DNA of 64,000 bases, from the NCBI GenBank assembly GCA_029204225.1, contig CM055092.1:73942857-74006856 (forward strand), read 5' to 3'. Every line of letters starts with the position of its first letter. The stretch's first letter is position 1. The translations under genes were made by a program, and so were the position numbers. Shown in pieces: positions 46,334-59,700 of the stretch. The DNA is from Diphasiastrum complanatum (Eukaryota > Streptophyta > Lycopodiopsida > Lycopodiales > Lycopodiaceae). Under the pieces are notes generated by a model. That model worked only from the letters and a program-made list of their open reading frames with translations. It was not told the DNA's origin and did not search any database.

Positions 46334-47164
46334 TTTCATTTGGCTCACTTCAGAGAAAGGGTGATAGTTCGCGCAGGGCCTTCGTATGGGTGAATTACCA
46401 TTTGGCTCTTCGTTGAGCTTGGGGTAATTGGATTGTGACATCCTCGATCGTATAGTCCTTAAAGTATGTAGGGACATGTTCACAGATTCCACTGAATCTG
46501 TGAACACGGTTTTTCACTTTTCTTTAGCATTCTTCTTTATTACTTATGTAGGTTACGGTTCTTTACGTTTTTGGTCTTCTTGTTAAAACAGTTTCCAAAT
46601 AGAAGCATTATTCATATCACAATGTGTATTTCCTAGCATGTCAGTGGGAAGAGTCGGATTCGTTACTCAGCTACATGCATAAACAAGCCATGCAACCAGT
46701 CCTAGCTTCAAAAATATCAGCGTTCTGAATCAGGGAGCAATTTTACAGACTAGCTACTAAAATCAGGGAACAAACAAAAACAAGATTTAGCTACACCACC
46801 AAGAAACAAGAAACAAGAGGACTAGATTCCTAGCAGCACTCTAACAGTCCAAGAATCAAGAAACACCCATTTCTTGATGCTTAGAATGCCCAAGAACAAT
46901 CAAGAACTGGAACGTAAGAAAATATGCAAGATCTACACCACAATTCCAGCCTATTTAGTTTACTTGAATGCTGATTCCTACCTTAATCCACAAACAATAA
47001 ATGAAATCTAATCCACAACTAAAACAAGAGAGTAAGCAAGAACCTAGTTAATCCACAACACAAAGGAAATCAAAGCATGCTCATAGAAACTTCACTCAAG
47101 AACATTGCCATGAACAAGGAGCTTAGCAATCATCAAGACTCATGAAAGATCTTCTTTATTTACT
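46334..47164 (-). repeat. G2 5' segment: LTR-derived R/U5, leader and pol start (inverted copy of 6076-6907)
   Basis: About 831 bp nearly identical to 6076-6907 in opposite orientation. It starts, on the minus strand, at AGTAAATAAAGAAG, just where the poly(A) signal of the G1 LTR lies. U3 and TATA are missing. It includes the hairpin at 46508-46475 and the MFTDSVESVNMS frame, which, allowing one frameshift near 46350, runs into the pre-RT segment of G2 pol. Confidence 0.9.
46475..46508 (-). other. conserved hairpin at the pol start (G2)
   Basis: The same 15+4+15 structure as 6731-6764, with one G-T pair near the base. The ATG lost from the left arm base (GTG) suggests the structure or the second ATG may matter more than the first start. 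Confidence 0.85.
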
Positions 47165-47559
47165 GTTGGACACATCGAGTTTGACTCACATATATCTTAT
47201 TTGATTTAAAAAACTCAAATTTAGGCTTGCCAATCTTGTCTAGGTGTAATATAGGTATGATTTTGTATCCATAGCCACATAGATTCATGAAAATCAAGTA
47301 GATCCGTGTCTTTTGTGGTGTCTTTGAGCTCTTCACATGTGCCAAGAAGAAAGTGGATCAAAATCTTGTTGTGCTTCAATCTTGAATCTAAATTTAGTAA
47401 GATTGTCATAGCTTTTGAGATTGTACTCTCAAGGTAGTTGCAAGATGTCGATTTGGTTTTGGTTGGACACCATTATCAAATTATCTTTTGAGAGAGAAGC
47501 AACATTTGTACTTGTTTTTTGTATTCTTCTCAAGCCAATTTCTCAAGTGATTATGGAAT

Positions 47560-48430
47560 CCAATGGGATCCGTTCTCTTGGAGCAAGGAGAGAGATTGAT
47601 CACTTCCAATTATTCTATTTGAAAAGTCAGCAGTTTTGATTTTCCTTGATGTGATGGATATAGTACTTGGAATTGAGGAGGAGCCTCAAGTACCCAAGAA
47701 GTACAAAGGTACAAGAAAAGGGCAAGAATGACCCTTCACTACACCAAAATCAATGTCTCCAATGAAGTATTGAGAGAGATTAGTGGTTGCACCTCGGCCA
47801 AGGAGGCTTGGGACACTCTCAAAACCATCTATGAAGCCAAGAATACTTCTAGACTACCCACTCTTAGGAACCAAAATTTTCAAAATTATCAAAAGAGTGA
47901 CAAGAGTGCTTCAAATTTTGTCATGAGAGGCAAGGATTTTCATAGAGAGCTTGCATGCATAGGTGATCATCTCAATCAAAGTGAATTAGTTCAAGTCATC
48001 GTTAATGGATTGAAAGATGAGTTCGAAAACATTGTCCAATCCTATGCAATCAAGGAGGAGCTTCCAAGTTTGGAGGAACTTCAAGGAGTCCTCATTTCTG
48101 AAGAATGTAGGCAAGAGAACAAGCTCATGAAATTCAACAAGCTTTCATTGAAGGATGGTGGAGAAGACAAAGCCCTACTCACCAAGGACAAGCCAAAGGG
48201 GAGGAGCAAATGACAACAACAATATTTCGAGAAGGACAAGGACAAAGACAAAGCCAAGGATGGAGATGAAGACCATTCATCTCAAGCTTCAACATCTACT
48301 GGGAAGACAAAGAAGATCAAGTGCTTCTTTTGTCGCAAGAAAGGCCACTATGCCTATAATTGCTTCAAAGAGAAGAATCAATTCAAGCAAGCTAACCTCA
48401 CTAATGAAAAAGAGGGTGATGCTATAGAGA
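47560..48430 (+). pseudogene. C2 gag
   Basis: Starts near ATG 47561 (MESNGIRSLG) and is shifted before the long frame 47728-48213 (NEVLREISGCTSAKEAWDTL, LACIGDHLNQSELVQVI, YAIKEELPSLEEL). After a stop at 48211-48213 another frame continues through a Lys/Asp-rich linker to a zinc knuckle CFFCRKKGHYAYNC (48322-48363). The knuckle would bind the RNA genome. Stops and shifts make it non-functional. Confidence 0.85.
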
Positions 48431-49869
48431 GTGATAGGGAGGATTCACTAATGATGTCTAGTTTTTCTTCATGTACCTTCAAGAATGATAATTTGTGGTG
48501 GATTGGTAGTGGGGCTAGTTCTCATATGTCTAGTTTTAAAAGTTTGTTTTCTAGTCTCAAGCCTTATGATGGTGTAAAAAATTTATCTATACTGCAAATG
48601 ATTTTGAGTGTAGTATTGAAGGAATAGGAAATATCCCTTTGGATGTAGCATAATCAAAAGTTTTCTCTCAAAGATGTGCTTTATGTGCCAAAACTAACAA
48701 AGAATCTCATTAGTGTTTGACAATGGTCAAGTTTTATGTGAATACATGTATCATCAAGAGTGAGAATGATGTGATAGCTAGAGGATCTAGATTTGGTAGA
48801 CTCTACAAACTAGATTATAGTGAGAGTGCTAACATTTGTGATATATGTTGCCTACAAGACCGAGATCTCTCAAGAAGATTTGTGGCATAAGAGATTAGGC
48901 CATCCCAATTTCAAAACCATGACATCCATGGTCAAAGATGGGAAAGCTATTGGATTTTCAAGGACTATTTCAAAGGAGCTTCTACCTTGTGAAGCTTGTG
49001 CTATTTCAAAGTCTCATAAGAGGCCTTTTCCAAGATCCAACATCAAGTCTCAACTTCCTTTTGAGCTAATGCACTCAAATGTACACTTTGCATCTTCCAA
49101 GAGCAAAGGAGGAGCTACATGCTTTGTCACCTTTATTGATGATTATATAAGATTTTGTTGGGTGTATCTCTTATCTGCCAAGTCTATGGTGTTTGATGTA
49201 TTTCTCAAATTCAAAGCTTTTGTTGAGAAGCAATTTTCTTGTATCTTAAAAGCTTTGAGATGTGATGGTGGTGGAGAGCAGGTCTCCAAGAAATTTAATG
49301 ATTTTTGTGAGCAAGAGGGAGTTAGAAGAGAGTTCACTTGTGCTTATTCCCTCCAACAGAATGGGGTGGCTGGAAAAAAATATAAAACTCTTTGTGAATG
49401 TGCAAAAGTTCTTAGAATAGAGACATTCCTTCCAAAAGATTTTTGGGGAGAAACAATTTCTTGTGCAAATTATCTTTGTAATAGACTTCCAAATCTTTCT
49501 CTAGGAGGAAAAACACCATATGAGATGTCGTATAAAGAGAAGCCTAAGGTCGATAACCTTAAGATCTTTGGATTTGTGTGCTTCGTTCATGTATCTTTGG
49601 AAACTAGGAAAAAAGATGATCCTAGTTCTATCGAAGGAGTGTTGGTTGGATGTGCATCAACAAAGAAGGCATATAAATTTTTTATTCCCTCTACTAACAA
49701 AGTTGTTGTAAGTAGAGATGTGATCCATGAAGATCAAAAGATCAACTTCGATGGGGTCGAGGTCAAGCCAATCTATGGAGGATCTCCCATTATCAATCTT
49801 GATGCCAATCAAGATGTGGAGGGGTCGAGGCTTGAGGAGGAACATCTTCAAGCTATTACACCAAAATGA
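48431..49869 (+). pseudogene. C2 protease and integrase
   Basis: The protease site reads WWIGSGASSHM (48494 on) with Gly in place of the catalytic Asp of DSGA. The pre-integrase block is DLWHKRLGHPNF (48880 on) and a zinc-binding CEACAISKSHKRPF follows. In the integrase core the first Asp is Asn (LMHSNVHF), the second is kept (LRCDGGGE), and the Glu is lost (QQNGVAGKK, where AERKN is usual). The post-core block (GKTPYEMSY, IFGFVCFVHV) is good. The open frame runs 48820-49869. Loss of three catalytic residues shows it drifted after its last movement. Confidence 0.9.
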
Positions 49870-51448
49870 TCTATAAGAGAGAGATCTGAACCAAAGAGGC
49901 TCACATATGTGGAAAAAGGCAGCACATGGAGGATGGCATCTCATATCTTTGATGAGCCAAGCCGTGTCAAAGGAGGATGAAGCCTTGATTTCTAATCATA
50001 CTTGGGAGCTTGTGGATTCACCCATCAACAATCATGTTATTTTGATGCAATAGGTGTTTAGAGTGAAGTGCAACAATGATGGATCTATCAACAAGTTCAA
50101 GGTAAGACTATGTGCCAAATGATATGCTCAAATTCATGGCCTTGATTATGAAGACACCTTTGCACCCGTGGCCAAGATGGTCACTATATTAAGGATTATT
50201 ATCTCTATTGTATGCTATTTCAAGTGGAGGATGTTCCAACTTGATGTCTGTAATGCCTTCCTCAATGGCTACTTTGAGGAAGAGATCTATATGGAACAAC
50301 CCAAGGGCTTTATCAAAGATGGTGATGAATCCAAAGTATGCTTGTTGTTCAAAAGCCTTTATGGGCTCAAGCAAGCCCCAATATCTTGGTATGCAAGGCT
50401 CAATTCATATCTCTTATCACTTGGATTCTATCTAAGTGCCTACGATCCATCTTTGTACATACAATTTGTAAATAGCAATCTTGTTATTCTTATCATATAT
50501 GTACGTGAGATCATCTTGTGTGGAAATTGCATGAAACTTGTTGATGAGACAAAAAGTGTTCTTGGTAGTGAATTCAAAATGCAAGATCTAGGTGAGATTC
50601 ACTACATCTTAGGTCTAGAAGTAGACCATATTGAAGATCATTCATTTATTAGTCAATCTAGATATGCTCTCTCTATGCTCAAGAAATTTCATATGGAGAA
50701 TTGTAAGAGCATTAATACTCTCATAGAGCATGTTGTAAAAGATCCTATCAAAGGGGCCTTTGAGAACATCATCCTTTATAGGAGTCTTATTGGCTCCTTT
50801 ATATGGTCGACAAATACTAGGCCCGATTTGAGCTTTAGTGTGCATAAAATGAGTCAATTCATGCAAGATCCAAAAATTTGTCATAAAAAATCGACCAAAA
50901 GGATCTTGAGATATGTATCTTTCACACTTGATTATGGATTATTTTACAAAAGTGAAGATTTTTCAATGGTTTCCTACTCGGATTTGGATTTTGCAAGTGA
51001 CAAGGTGGATAGAAAGTCCACTAGTGCATTCACTATCTTTATTGGAGGAAATCTTGTGTCTTGGTTATCCAAGAAACAAGACACCACATCTTTGTCATCA
51101 TGTGAGGCCAAGTATAAGGCCCTTACAACTACTACAAAAGAGGTTTTGTGGATCAAAAGATTGCTTATGGAGCTCAAGTGCATCAAGGATGGATATCTAC
51201 CTATCATCAAGTGTGACAACATCTCGGTCCAAGCTCCTGCCAACAATCCTATTTTCCATGCAAGAAGCAAACATATTGAGATTGCACACCATTTTGTAAG
51301 GGAGAAAGTCATTGGAGGAGAAATCAACTTGGAGCATATTGGATCTTCATCACGTATTGACGATCTCCTCACCAAACCATTGCTCGAGAGTGCTTTCATG
51401 AAGTTTAGATCTAATCTTGGCTTGATTCCAAGATCCATGTTAAAGTAG
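49870..51448 (+). pseudogene. C2 reverse transcriptase and RNase H
   Basis: The start of RT lies in 49980-50160 with stops (MQ-stop-VFRVK, where CKWVF is usual). It is then open from 50168 to 51448: FQLDVCNAFLNGYFEEEIYM, LYGLKQAPISWYARL, IIYVREIIL in place of YVDD, then MQDLGEIHYILGLEV. RNase H: SYSDLDFASDKVDRKST, SSCEAKYKALTTT, KCDNISVQAPANNP and KHIEIAHHFVREK. The RT active site is destroyed, so it could not copy RNA. Confidence 0.92.
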
Positions 51449-51470
51449 ATAGATTTCTTTTAAGGAGGAG

Positions 51471-52150
51471 TGTGAAAATGTAAAAGCCATATATCTTGAG
51501 GTTGGGGGTCCTCTTTCAAAACCACTCATTGTACACTTGTAAATAAGTGATAACGCCAATTTTGGAAGTGAATTAGCTCGTGGTAGTGTAGGCTAGTGAC
51601 ATGTGGCTTGATGCTAGAGGATTAGTGACATAGCACCTCTTGATCTCATTTGTCAATTTGGGCCAATCATATTGAGAGGTGCAACGAAATGGTCCAATCA
51701 CTATAAGAGGTGGCATATAGGAGGTCCAATCATTGTAAGAGGTGGTGATGCTAGGGGTCCACTCAATTTGCTTCATTTCCACACTCTTGGATCTCGAGCT
51801 ACTAAGTGGGAGTGAGGATGAGTTCATACTTAGTTTTTTGTAGCAAGATTTAGAGATAGCTCCAACACTTAGATTGTTTTTTACATTCTCTCTCTACCCT
51901 AGAGCTACATGTTGTATTCTCTCTCTACTCTATAGCAAGCCACATCTATACTTAGCTTTTTCCATGGAAAGTGTCCTTTCATTATGTGTGATGAATATTG
52001 GTTGATGTTAGATGCATGTGAGTGTGCTCTTGCCTTAGTTATTTGAGCTAGTATGCTTGTATCTCAATATAGATTGATCTATGTGCAATCAGACACATCT
52101 TAGGAGATCATTCACATTGTTTGAAAAGTCCTCACATGTGTGAAAAGTAC
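51471..52150 (+). repeat. 3' LTR of C2 (right end approximate)
   Basis: Begins TGTGAAAATGTAAAAGCC after the polypurine tract. Near its end it has CACATGTGTGAAAAG, comparable to the CACACGTGTGAA near the end of the C1 LTR. Its last bases are not defined. Confidence 0.7.
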
Positions 52151-52555
52151 ATATAATAGGTACGTATGGTATTTGTTAACTATGTAGGATTATCAATACT
52201 TCATGCTACTATTAAAGCCATTCATGTACTTACACGACATAAACTAACAAAGTTATTAAATCAATTATAAAACTTCTACATCTATAAACACATATGCCAT
52301 TGTGCATTCCAAAAATAGTGATTGTCACTCAAGAGTGCGGGTGGTATATGCTCTACACATAAATAGCACATAGTAGTTTCCAATGATAAAAACAAAGTGG
52401 TTTTGGCTTGAATGTTGTGATAGCATGAATATGTAACAAGCAGGTCCAACGTTCTCCATGTTTCAAATCTGACCAAGAATCTACTCTCAGTTAGTAGAAT
52501 CACTGATTCAGGTCGGAGGGTCGAATTCAATACAAACGGCTACACCATCCTTGAA
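52151..52555. other. unassigned sequence between C2 and C3
   Basis: No coding motif. It may include the decayed 5' part of C3. Confidence 0.4.
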
Positions 52556-55445
<2,890 letters not shown>

Positions 55446-55753
55446 TGCTGGAATTCGATGCTCAGCCTCAAATCCATTCAATAATGAGCATCCTGAAAAA
55501 CTAAAAACAGAAGGCTCAAATTTCAGAGAAGAAGATCAAAAAATTCAGGATCGGATTTTCTAGAATTTTTTCGATACTGATCAACTAAAAAATTTTATAT
55601 ATACCGTCTGAAGTTATTACAAGTAATTGTACTCATTGTTGATATTAATCATAGTGCAATTTCAATGCTACTAATGTATCGCTCATTGTGCATCTGTGAA
55701 TCATTCAATTTGAATGGTCTATTGTTGTTTGTGCCGCTTCCGATTCTACACCA
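55446..55753 (+). repeat. 3' LTR of C3 (right end approximate)
   Basis: Polypurine tract ATTAAGGGGGAG is followed by TGCTGGAATTCG at 55446. The probable end is ATTCTACACCA near 55753. No second copy is present in the window to define it. Confidence 0.55.
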
Positions 55754-56187
55754 AGCTCACTCACCAGCTTCCACTCATTCCCACTGATTTTCGACACTTT
55801 TGCCAACACCTAAGATTGAGACACACTATTGAAAAAGTCCAGCAACTTAAATCAAGAGATTCCATCAAATTTAGAGTTTCTCCAAAAATGCAAAATATTG
55901 AACCAAGCAAAATCTATATGCAAAAGCTAGAATCTAGATATCTCATCTAATACAATGTAGCATCCACAACCACAAGAAATTTTTGTCTCCACATTCAAGT
56001 AAGTGGTTTAAAAAATCTGCCATCTACAACTATTTTGACCTAAAATGATTTAAGATCACAAAGATCCAAACTCTATACTGGAAACTACAAGATTTGAGCT
56101 AGAAACACTTCCAAATCCACATAGAATTTATGGCGCTCTCAAATCCACCTCTAGATTTGGAAAATCCACCAACTTTGGCCTGCAATG
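55754..56187 (-). other. leader downstream of a gypsy-type LTR, truncated by C3
   Basis: On the minus strand this is the untranslated leader following the primer site at 56200-56188. No coding motif can be read before it meets the C3 LTR. Confidence 0.5.
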
Positions 56188-56200
56188 TACTCTGATACCA
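56188..56200 (-). other. primer-binding site after the G3 LTR (tRNA-iMet)
   Basis: TGGTATCAGAGTA on the minus strand directly after an LTR ending TTTTTCACA. Confidence 0.92.
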
Positions 56201-57105
56201 TGTGAAAAATTAGAGATCAAAACACATTTAGCTCATCAATGATCTTTAGCAAAATTTGATTGCACATCTAGAAATAGCTAGAAGATAGAAATCACTTTTT
56301 TATGCATGCTAGAACTTAGAAATGCACAAAGATATGATCATAAACACTTAGATATGACTTAGTACTGTCCTTGTACGTACAACATCAGTTATACAATACT
56401 GTACTTCACATGTGTGGAAGCTAGATCAACCATAAAATCAACATTCTACTCATAGAAACTCAAGATATCAAGAGAGAAACACATGGGATGGACATAGAAA
56501 CACAAGAGATGAAGTCTCCACAAAAAAGAAAACTTTGATGATTATTTTTCCACTTCATAAGAGAATACAATGATCTGTTCTCCACCTAGGTACAACTATC
56601 TATAATAGCCTAGATGTCATTTAGCCACTTTTCCTAAGTATGTCCTAAAATGGCAACTTCTAGGTACTTAACCAAAAACCTAAAAATACTAGTCCAAATG
56701 CAATGTACCAAAATTAGCCAATTAGAATGGGTCCAAACATGACCTCATCCACTTATCTACTTGCCAAAAATAGTAATACCACTATTTAGGCCCTTAATGA
56801 CAATATGAAACCATCTCTAAGTTGGGATTTCATTTTGGCTTCCAAAAATGCCAAATAATCCAATAAAACTAGTTGAAATTTGGGGGGAATCCTTTTTTAT
56901 TCACTAATTTGACTATTAGGCCTTGCGACATTTAATTTCCATAGAAAGGCCTAAAGTCCTTTTATTAGGTTTTAACTAATCAAATAACTATGTGATCATT
57001 GGGTTGGACTTACACACGCAGGGTGCCAAATCCCTCTCACTTATTAACTTCTAATAAATGAATAATCCAATTAGGATTTTCTCGAAATCTGCAAACCCTA
57101 CAACA
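56201..57105 (-). repeat. LTR adjoining G3 (905 bp)
   Basis: On the minus strand it begins TGTTGTAGGGTTTGC after a purine-rich GGTGGGAGATAC and ends TTTTTCACA. It is preceded by the G3 accessory ORF, like a 3' LTR, but followed by a primer-binding site, like a 5' LTR. A shared GTGGGACCGCCA just before it also occurs before the G2 3' LTR. Confidence 0.8.
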
Positions 57106-57965
57106 GTATCTCCCACCAAAACTAGTGGCGGTCCCACGACACCTCACGAGATTTGTTATTTTCGGACTTTGGTACTTTTATTAAATGGTATTGGACTTTA
57201 TCCATGAATTCCAGGCACAGCTCATTGAAATCTTGATCGTGTGGATAGAAACACTTATTTGTTCTGACAACCAATTGGAAGTTGTCCACATAACAATTTT
57301 TTTCTTTTAAGAGCCACCCATCATGGCCACACGATAGTACAGTCTTGCTATCGGCAGTTGATCCGAGACTTTGTTTGATGCTATTGGAAGATTTGGATCA
57401 AAGCATAAGGCAAGCAAATAGTCATCTCATCTCGTAGGTATTGATGTGAGAGTAGCCAAATCTTTAGCAAAATGGGCTGACTGTCTAACAATGGGATCTA
57501 GTAAAAATAGATATTACTGGGCATATGCTTGGAGTGCTCGATGGAAGTCCACTGATATGTTCCGACTAAAATTTTGGTATATAGATGGTGATTCTATCCA
57601 ATGGTACACCGCAATCCTTCCATCTATTCCTTCGTGGCATAGGCACATAGTATGGATCGATACGTAACTGCCTAGGACTAGCCACATAGCTCCTTATGGA
57701 ATCTGGAGTCTTCTTGAAAATTGTCTTCCTCCAAGGGGTTTCTCGCCCAATGATGGCAACTTATCCAATTCTTTTCCCGTTTCGATTTTGGGGGTTTTGA
57801 ACTTAACACCCTAGCCGCCTCTTGATGATTCATGAGGATGTTGGTGAAGAAAGTTCTGGATTTCTTCCTCTAAGATGACTGGTCGTTGAAAGATCTTACT
57901 GGCCGTTCCACTTCAGGTTTATGGCCCTGCATTTGAAGCTGAAATTTCTTGAACCTCAACTACTT
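57106..57965 (-). pseudogene. G3 post-integrase ORF, C-terminal domain B
   Basis: The minus strand reads GRETPWRKTIFKKT, SIRSYVASP, LRIDPYYVPMPRRNRW (IDPYYVP at 57661-57641), and, after stops and a frameshift, IARLYYRVAMMGG (ARLYYRVA at 57348-57325). The distance between the last two motifs (313 nt) equals that in G1 (312 nt). The frame then decays up to the LTR. This is the third copy of the domain in the window. Confidence 0.7.
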
Positions 57966-58684
57966 GAGATGGATCAACATCCATCAGTCCAATGCCCGAA
58001 TCGTATTGCCCTTGATCTAGATCTTGCGGCGATGGTGAAAATGTTGGCATGATGGCATGTGGATCTGAGGAGTTGTTTGAAGAATTGCAACAATTGACTG
58101 TTCATACCCTTAATTATTTCTTTGGCCTTTGATAATTCTGTGGTGGCCTTCTCTTTAAACTCATCGAAACTTGCTTGGAAACTTGATATAGGTCTCGAAT
58201 TTTTGAAGCAGGTAAGTGATCTCATTCTGAGAGATAGGACGATCAACCATGGTGTGTGGAGCAGATTATCTCGCTCTTTCGCAATAGCATTCGACTCACC
58301 TAAATACAATCTTTTTCTAGTTGTGCCATATCCAATGGACCTTGAAAAAGAGGAATTTGTTGTCTGGCATCTTGGATAACTTTGTCGACTTGATTTTTAG
58401 CATTTACTATTGCTTTCTGGAGTTTTGCCACATAATGTTCCAATGCATCTTCATGTTGCTATTTGGAGCTTCCGACTGATTTGAATAAGCTTCTGGCTGA
58501 TCAATGTATTTTTGGATCCAAGCTCTGATATCCGTTTCTCCAATGTTGCTAGTGCATGAACTACCATCAATATGGTTTCACAAAGTTTATGTAAAGTCTC
58601 ATGACAGAGTTGTAAGGATTTAGCATCATCCAAGTGTTTTGTAGCTGTTATGCGTAAAGATGAAACTAAAAATTCAATCGACAT
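57966..58684 (-). pseudogene. G3 post-integrase ORF, coiled coil fused to integrase
   Basis: Minus-strand frames 58684-58451 and 58309-57974 encode heptad-type helices (LHKLCETILMVVHALATLEKR, ISELGSKNTLISQKLIQI, DEFKEKATTELSKAKEIIK). The frame at 58684 opens with the end of integrase (FMSIEFLVSSLRI) and passes directly into the coiled coil, so integrase tail, spacer and domain A seen in G1 and G2 have been deleted here. Confidence 0.65.
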
Positions 58685-59700
58685 AAATGCATCTTGATCA
58701 TAAACTAGTTGAAACGATGTTTAATTTGTATTGACTTTGTAGGCTATTTTGGATGCCCAAAACGCTGCATGTAGCTAATGTTTCCAATCTGAACGACTTG
58801 CCTCCAATGTTCTAGTCATAATACTACAAAGAATCTCATTTGAAGATTTTGCTTGTCCATTACTCCTCGGATAATACGGAGTACCAAACCAATGAAGCAC
58901 AAAAAAATTCCTCCAATAAACACTTGATTGTTTCATTGACAAATTCGTTTCTCGATCACTAACAATCTCAATTGGATAGCCAAATCGAACAACAATGTTC
59001 TCATATAGAAATTTGGGGGTGGTTTTGCTAACACGAACTATTCTTGCTTCAACCATTTGGTCATATATGGACCAACATAATCAAGTCCCCATTTTTCAAA
59101 TGGTACTTGTGCTAAAAGTGGATGTAAAGGCTTGTAAATATGTTTCATAGGATGAAGCGCCTGTTGACAAACATCACAGGGGGCTAGATATACTTTTCAG
59201 TATCTTTATGAAGCATAGGCCACCAACATCCTGATTGCAAATTTTTTCGATTAGTAATATCAGATGAAAAATGTCCTCCTCCCATTCCATCATGTGAAAA
59301 CATAATTAGATTGAGTACTTCCTAAAACACATCTTCTAAGAATATCATTAGCTCCACGTCAATACAATTGATAATATTGTGCTTTTAAAATCAATCGCCT
59401 TTGTTGAACTTTGGACAAGGATTTGCCAAGGTTGGTCCATCATTAGATATTCAACAATGTCTATTGCCCACTTAGGGTTGCTTCAACATAAAATAATGTA
59501 GCATCTGGTAGTTCGTCATCAACTTCAATATTAATTGGTGTTGTTTGTATTCTAGAGATGTATGTGATCAACAAGATAAACTAAACTAAATATTGAATTT
59601 ATAAACCCAATCTCTAAAGTGCTATCACACAAGGTGGAGGTGGTCAATAACCCATAGTATCATGTTTTATTTTCATCCAGACTTGATTGTCCTCATCGTT
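58685..59700 (-). pseudogene. G3 gypsy pol: RNase H end and integrase
   Basis: On the minus strand: ISRIQTTPINIEVDDELPDA (~59560, linker after RNase H), LSKVQQRRLILKAQYYQLY, a zinc-binding segment (CDVCQQALHPMKHIYKPLHP, ~59170), WGLDYVGPYMTKW, then the core at 59056-58775 (KFLYENIVVRFGYPIEIVSDRE, YYPRSNGQAKSSNEIL) and WASKIAYKVNT before the junction with the coiled coil. Several frameshifts and stops are present. The RT part would lie above 59700 but is not readable. Confidence 0.82.

Larger units (their letters stand above)
47165..52150 (+). mobile_element. Ty1/copia element C2 (5' LTR missing)
   Basis: Gag-pol with the copia order (gag, protease, integrase, RT, RNase H) from ~47560 to 51448, followed by polypurine tract TTTAAGGAGGAG (51459-51470) and an LTR starting TGTGAAAATG at 51471. 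No 5' LTR or primer site is found; the left side abuts the truncated G2 end at 47164/47165. It is related to C1 at the protein level (YAIKEELPS, EECRQ, NKL shared) but from a different family by LTR. Confidence 0.88.

Noticed and set aside
57446-57667. Plus-strand 73-codon frame (MRVAKSLAKWADCL...) as a gene
   Set aside because: It lies antisense to the conserved IDPYYVP part of G3 domain B, which explains its open frame.
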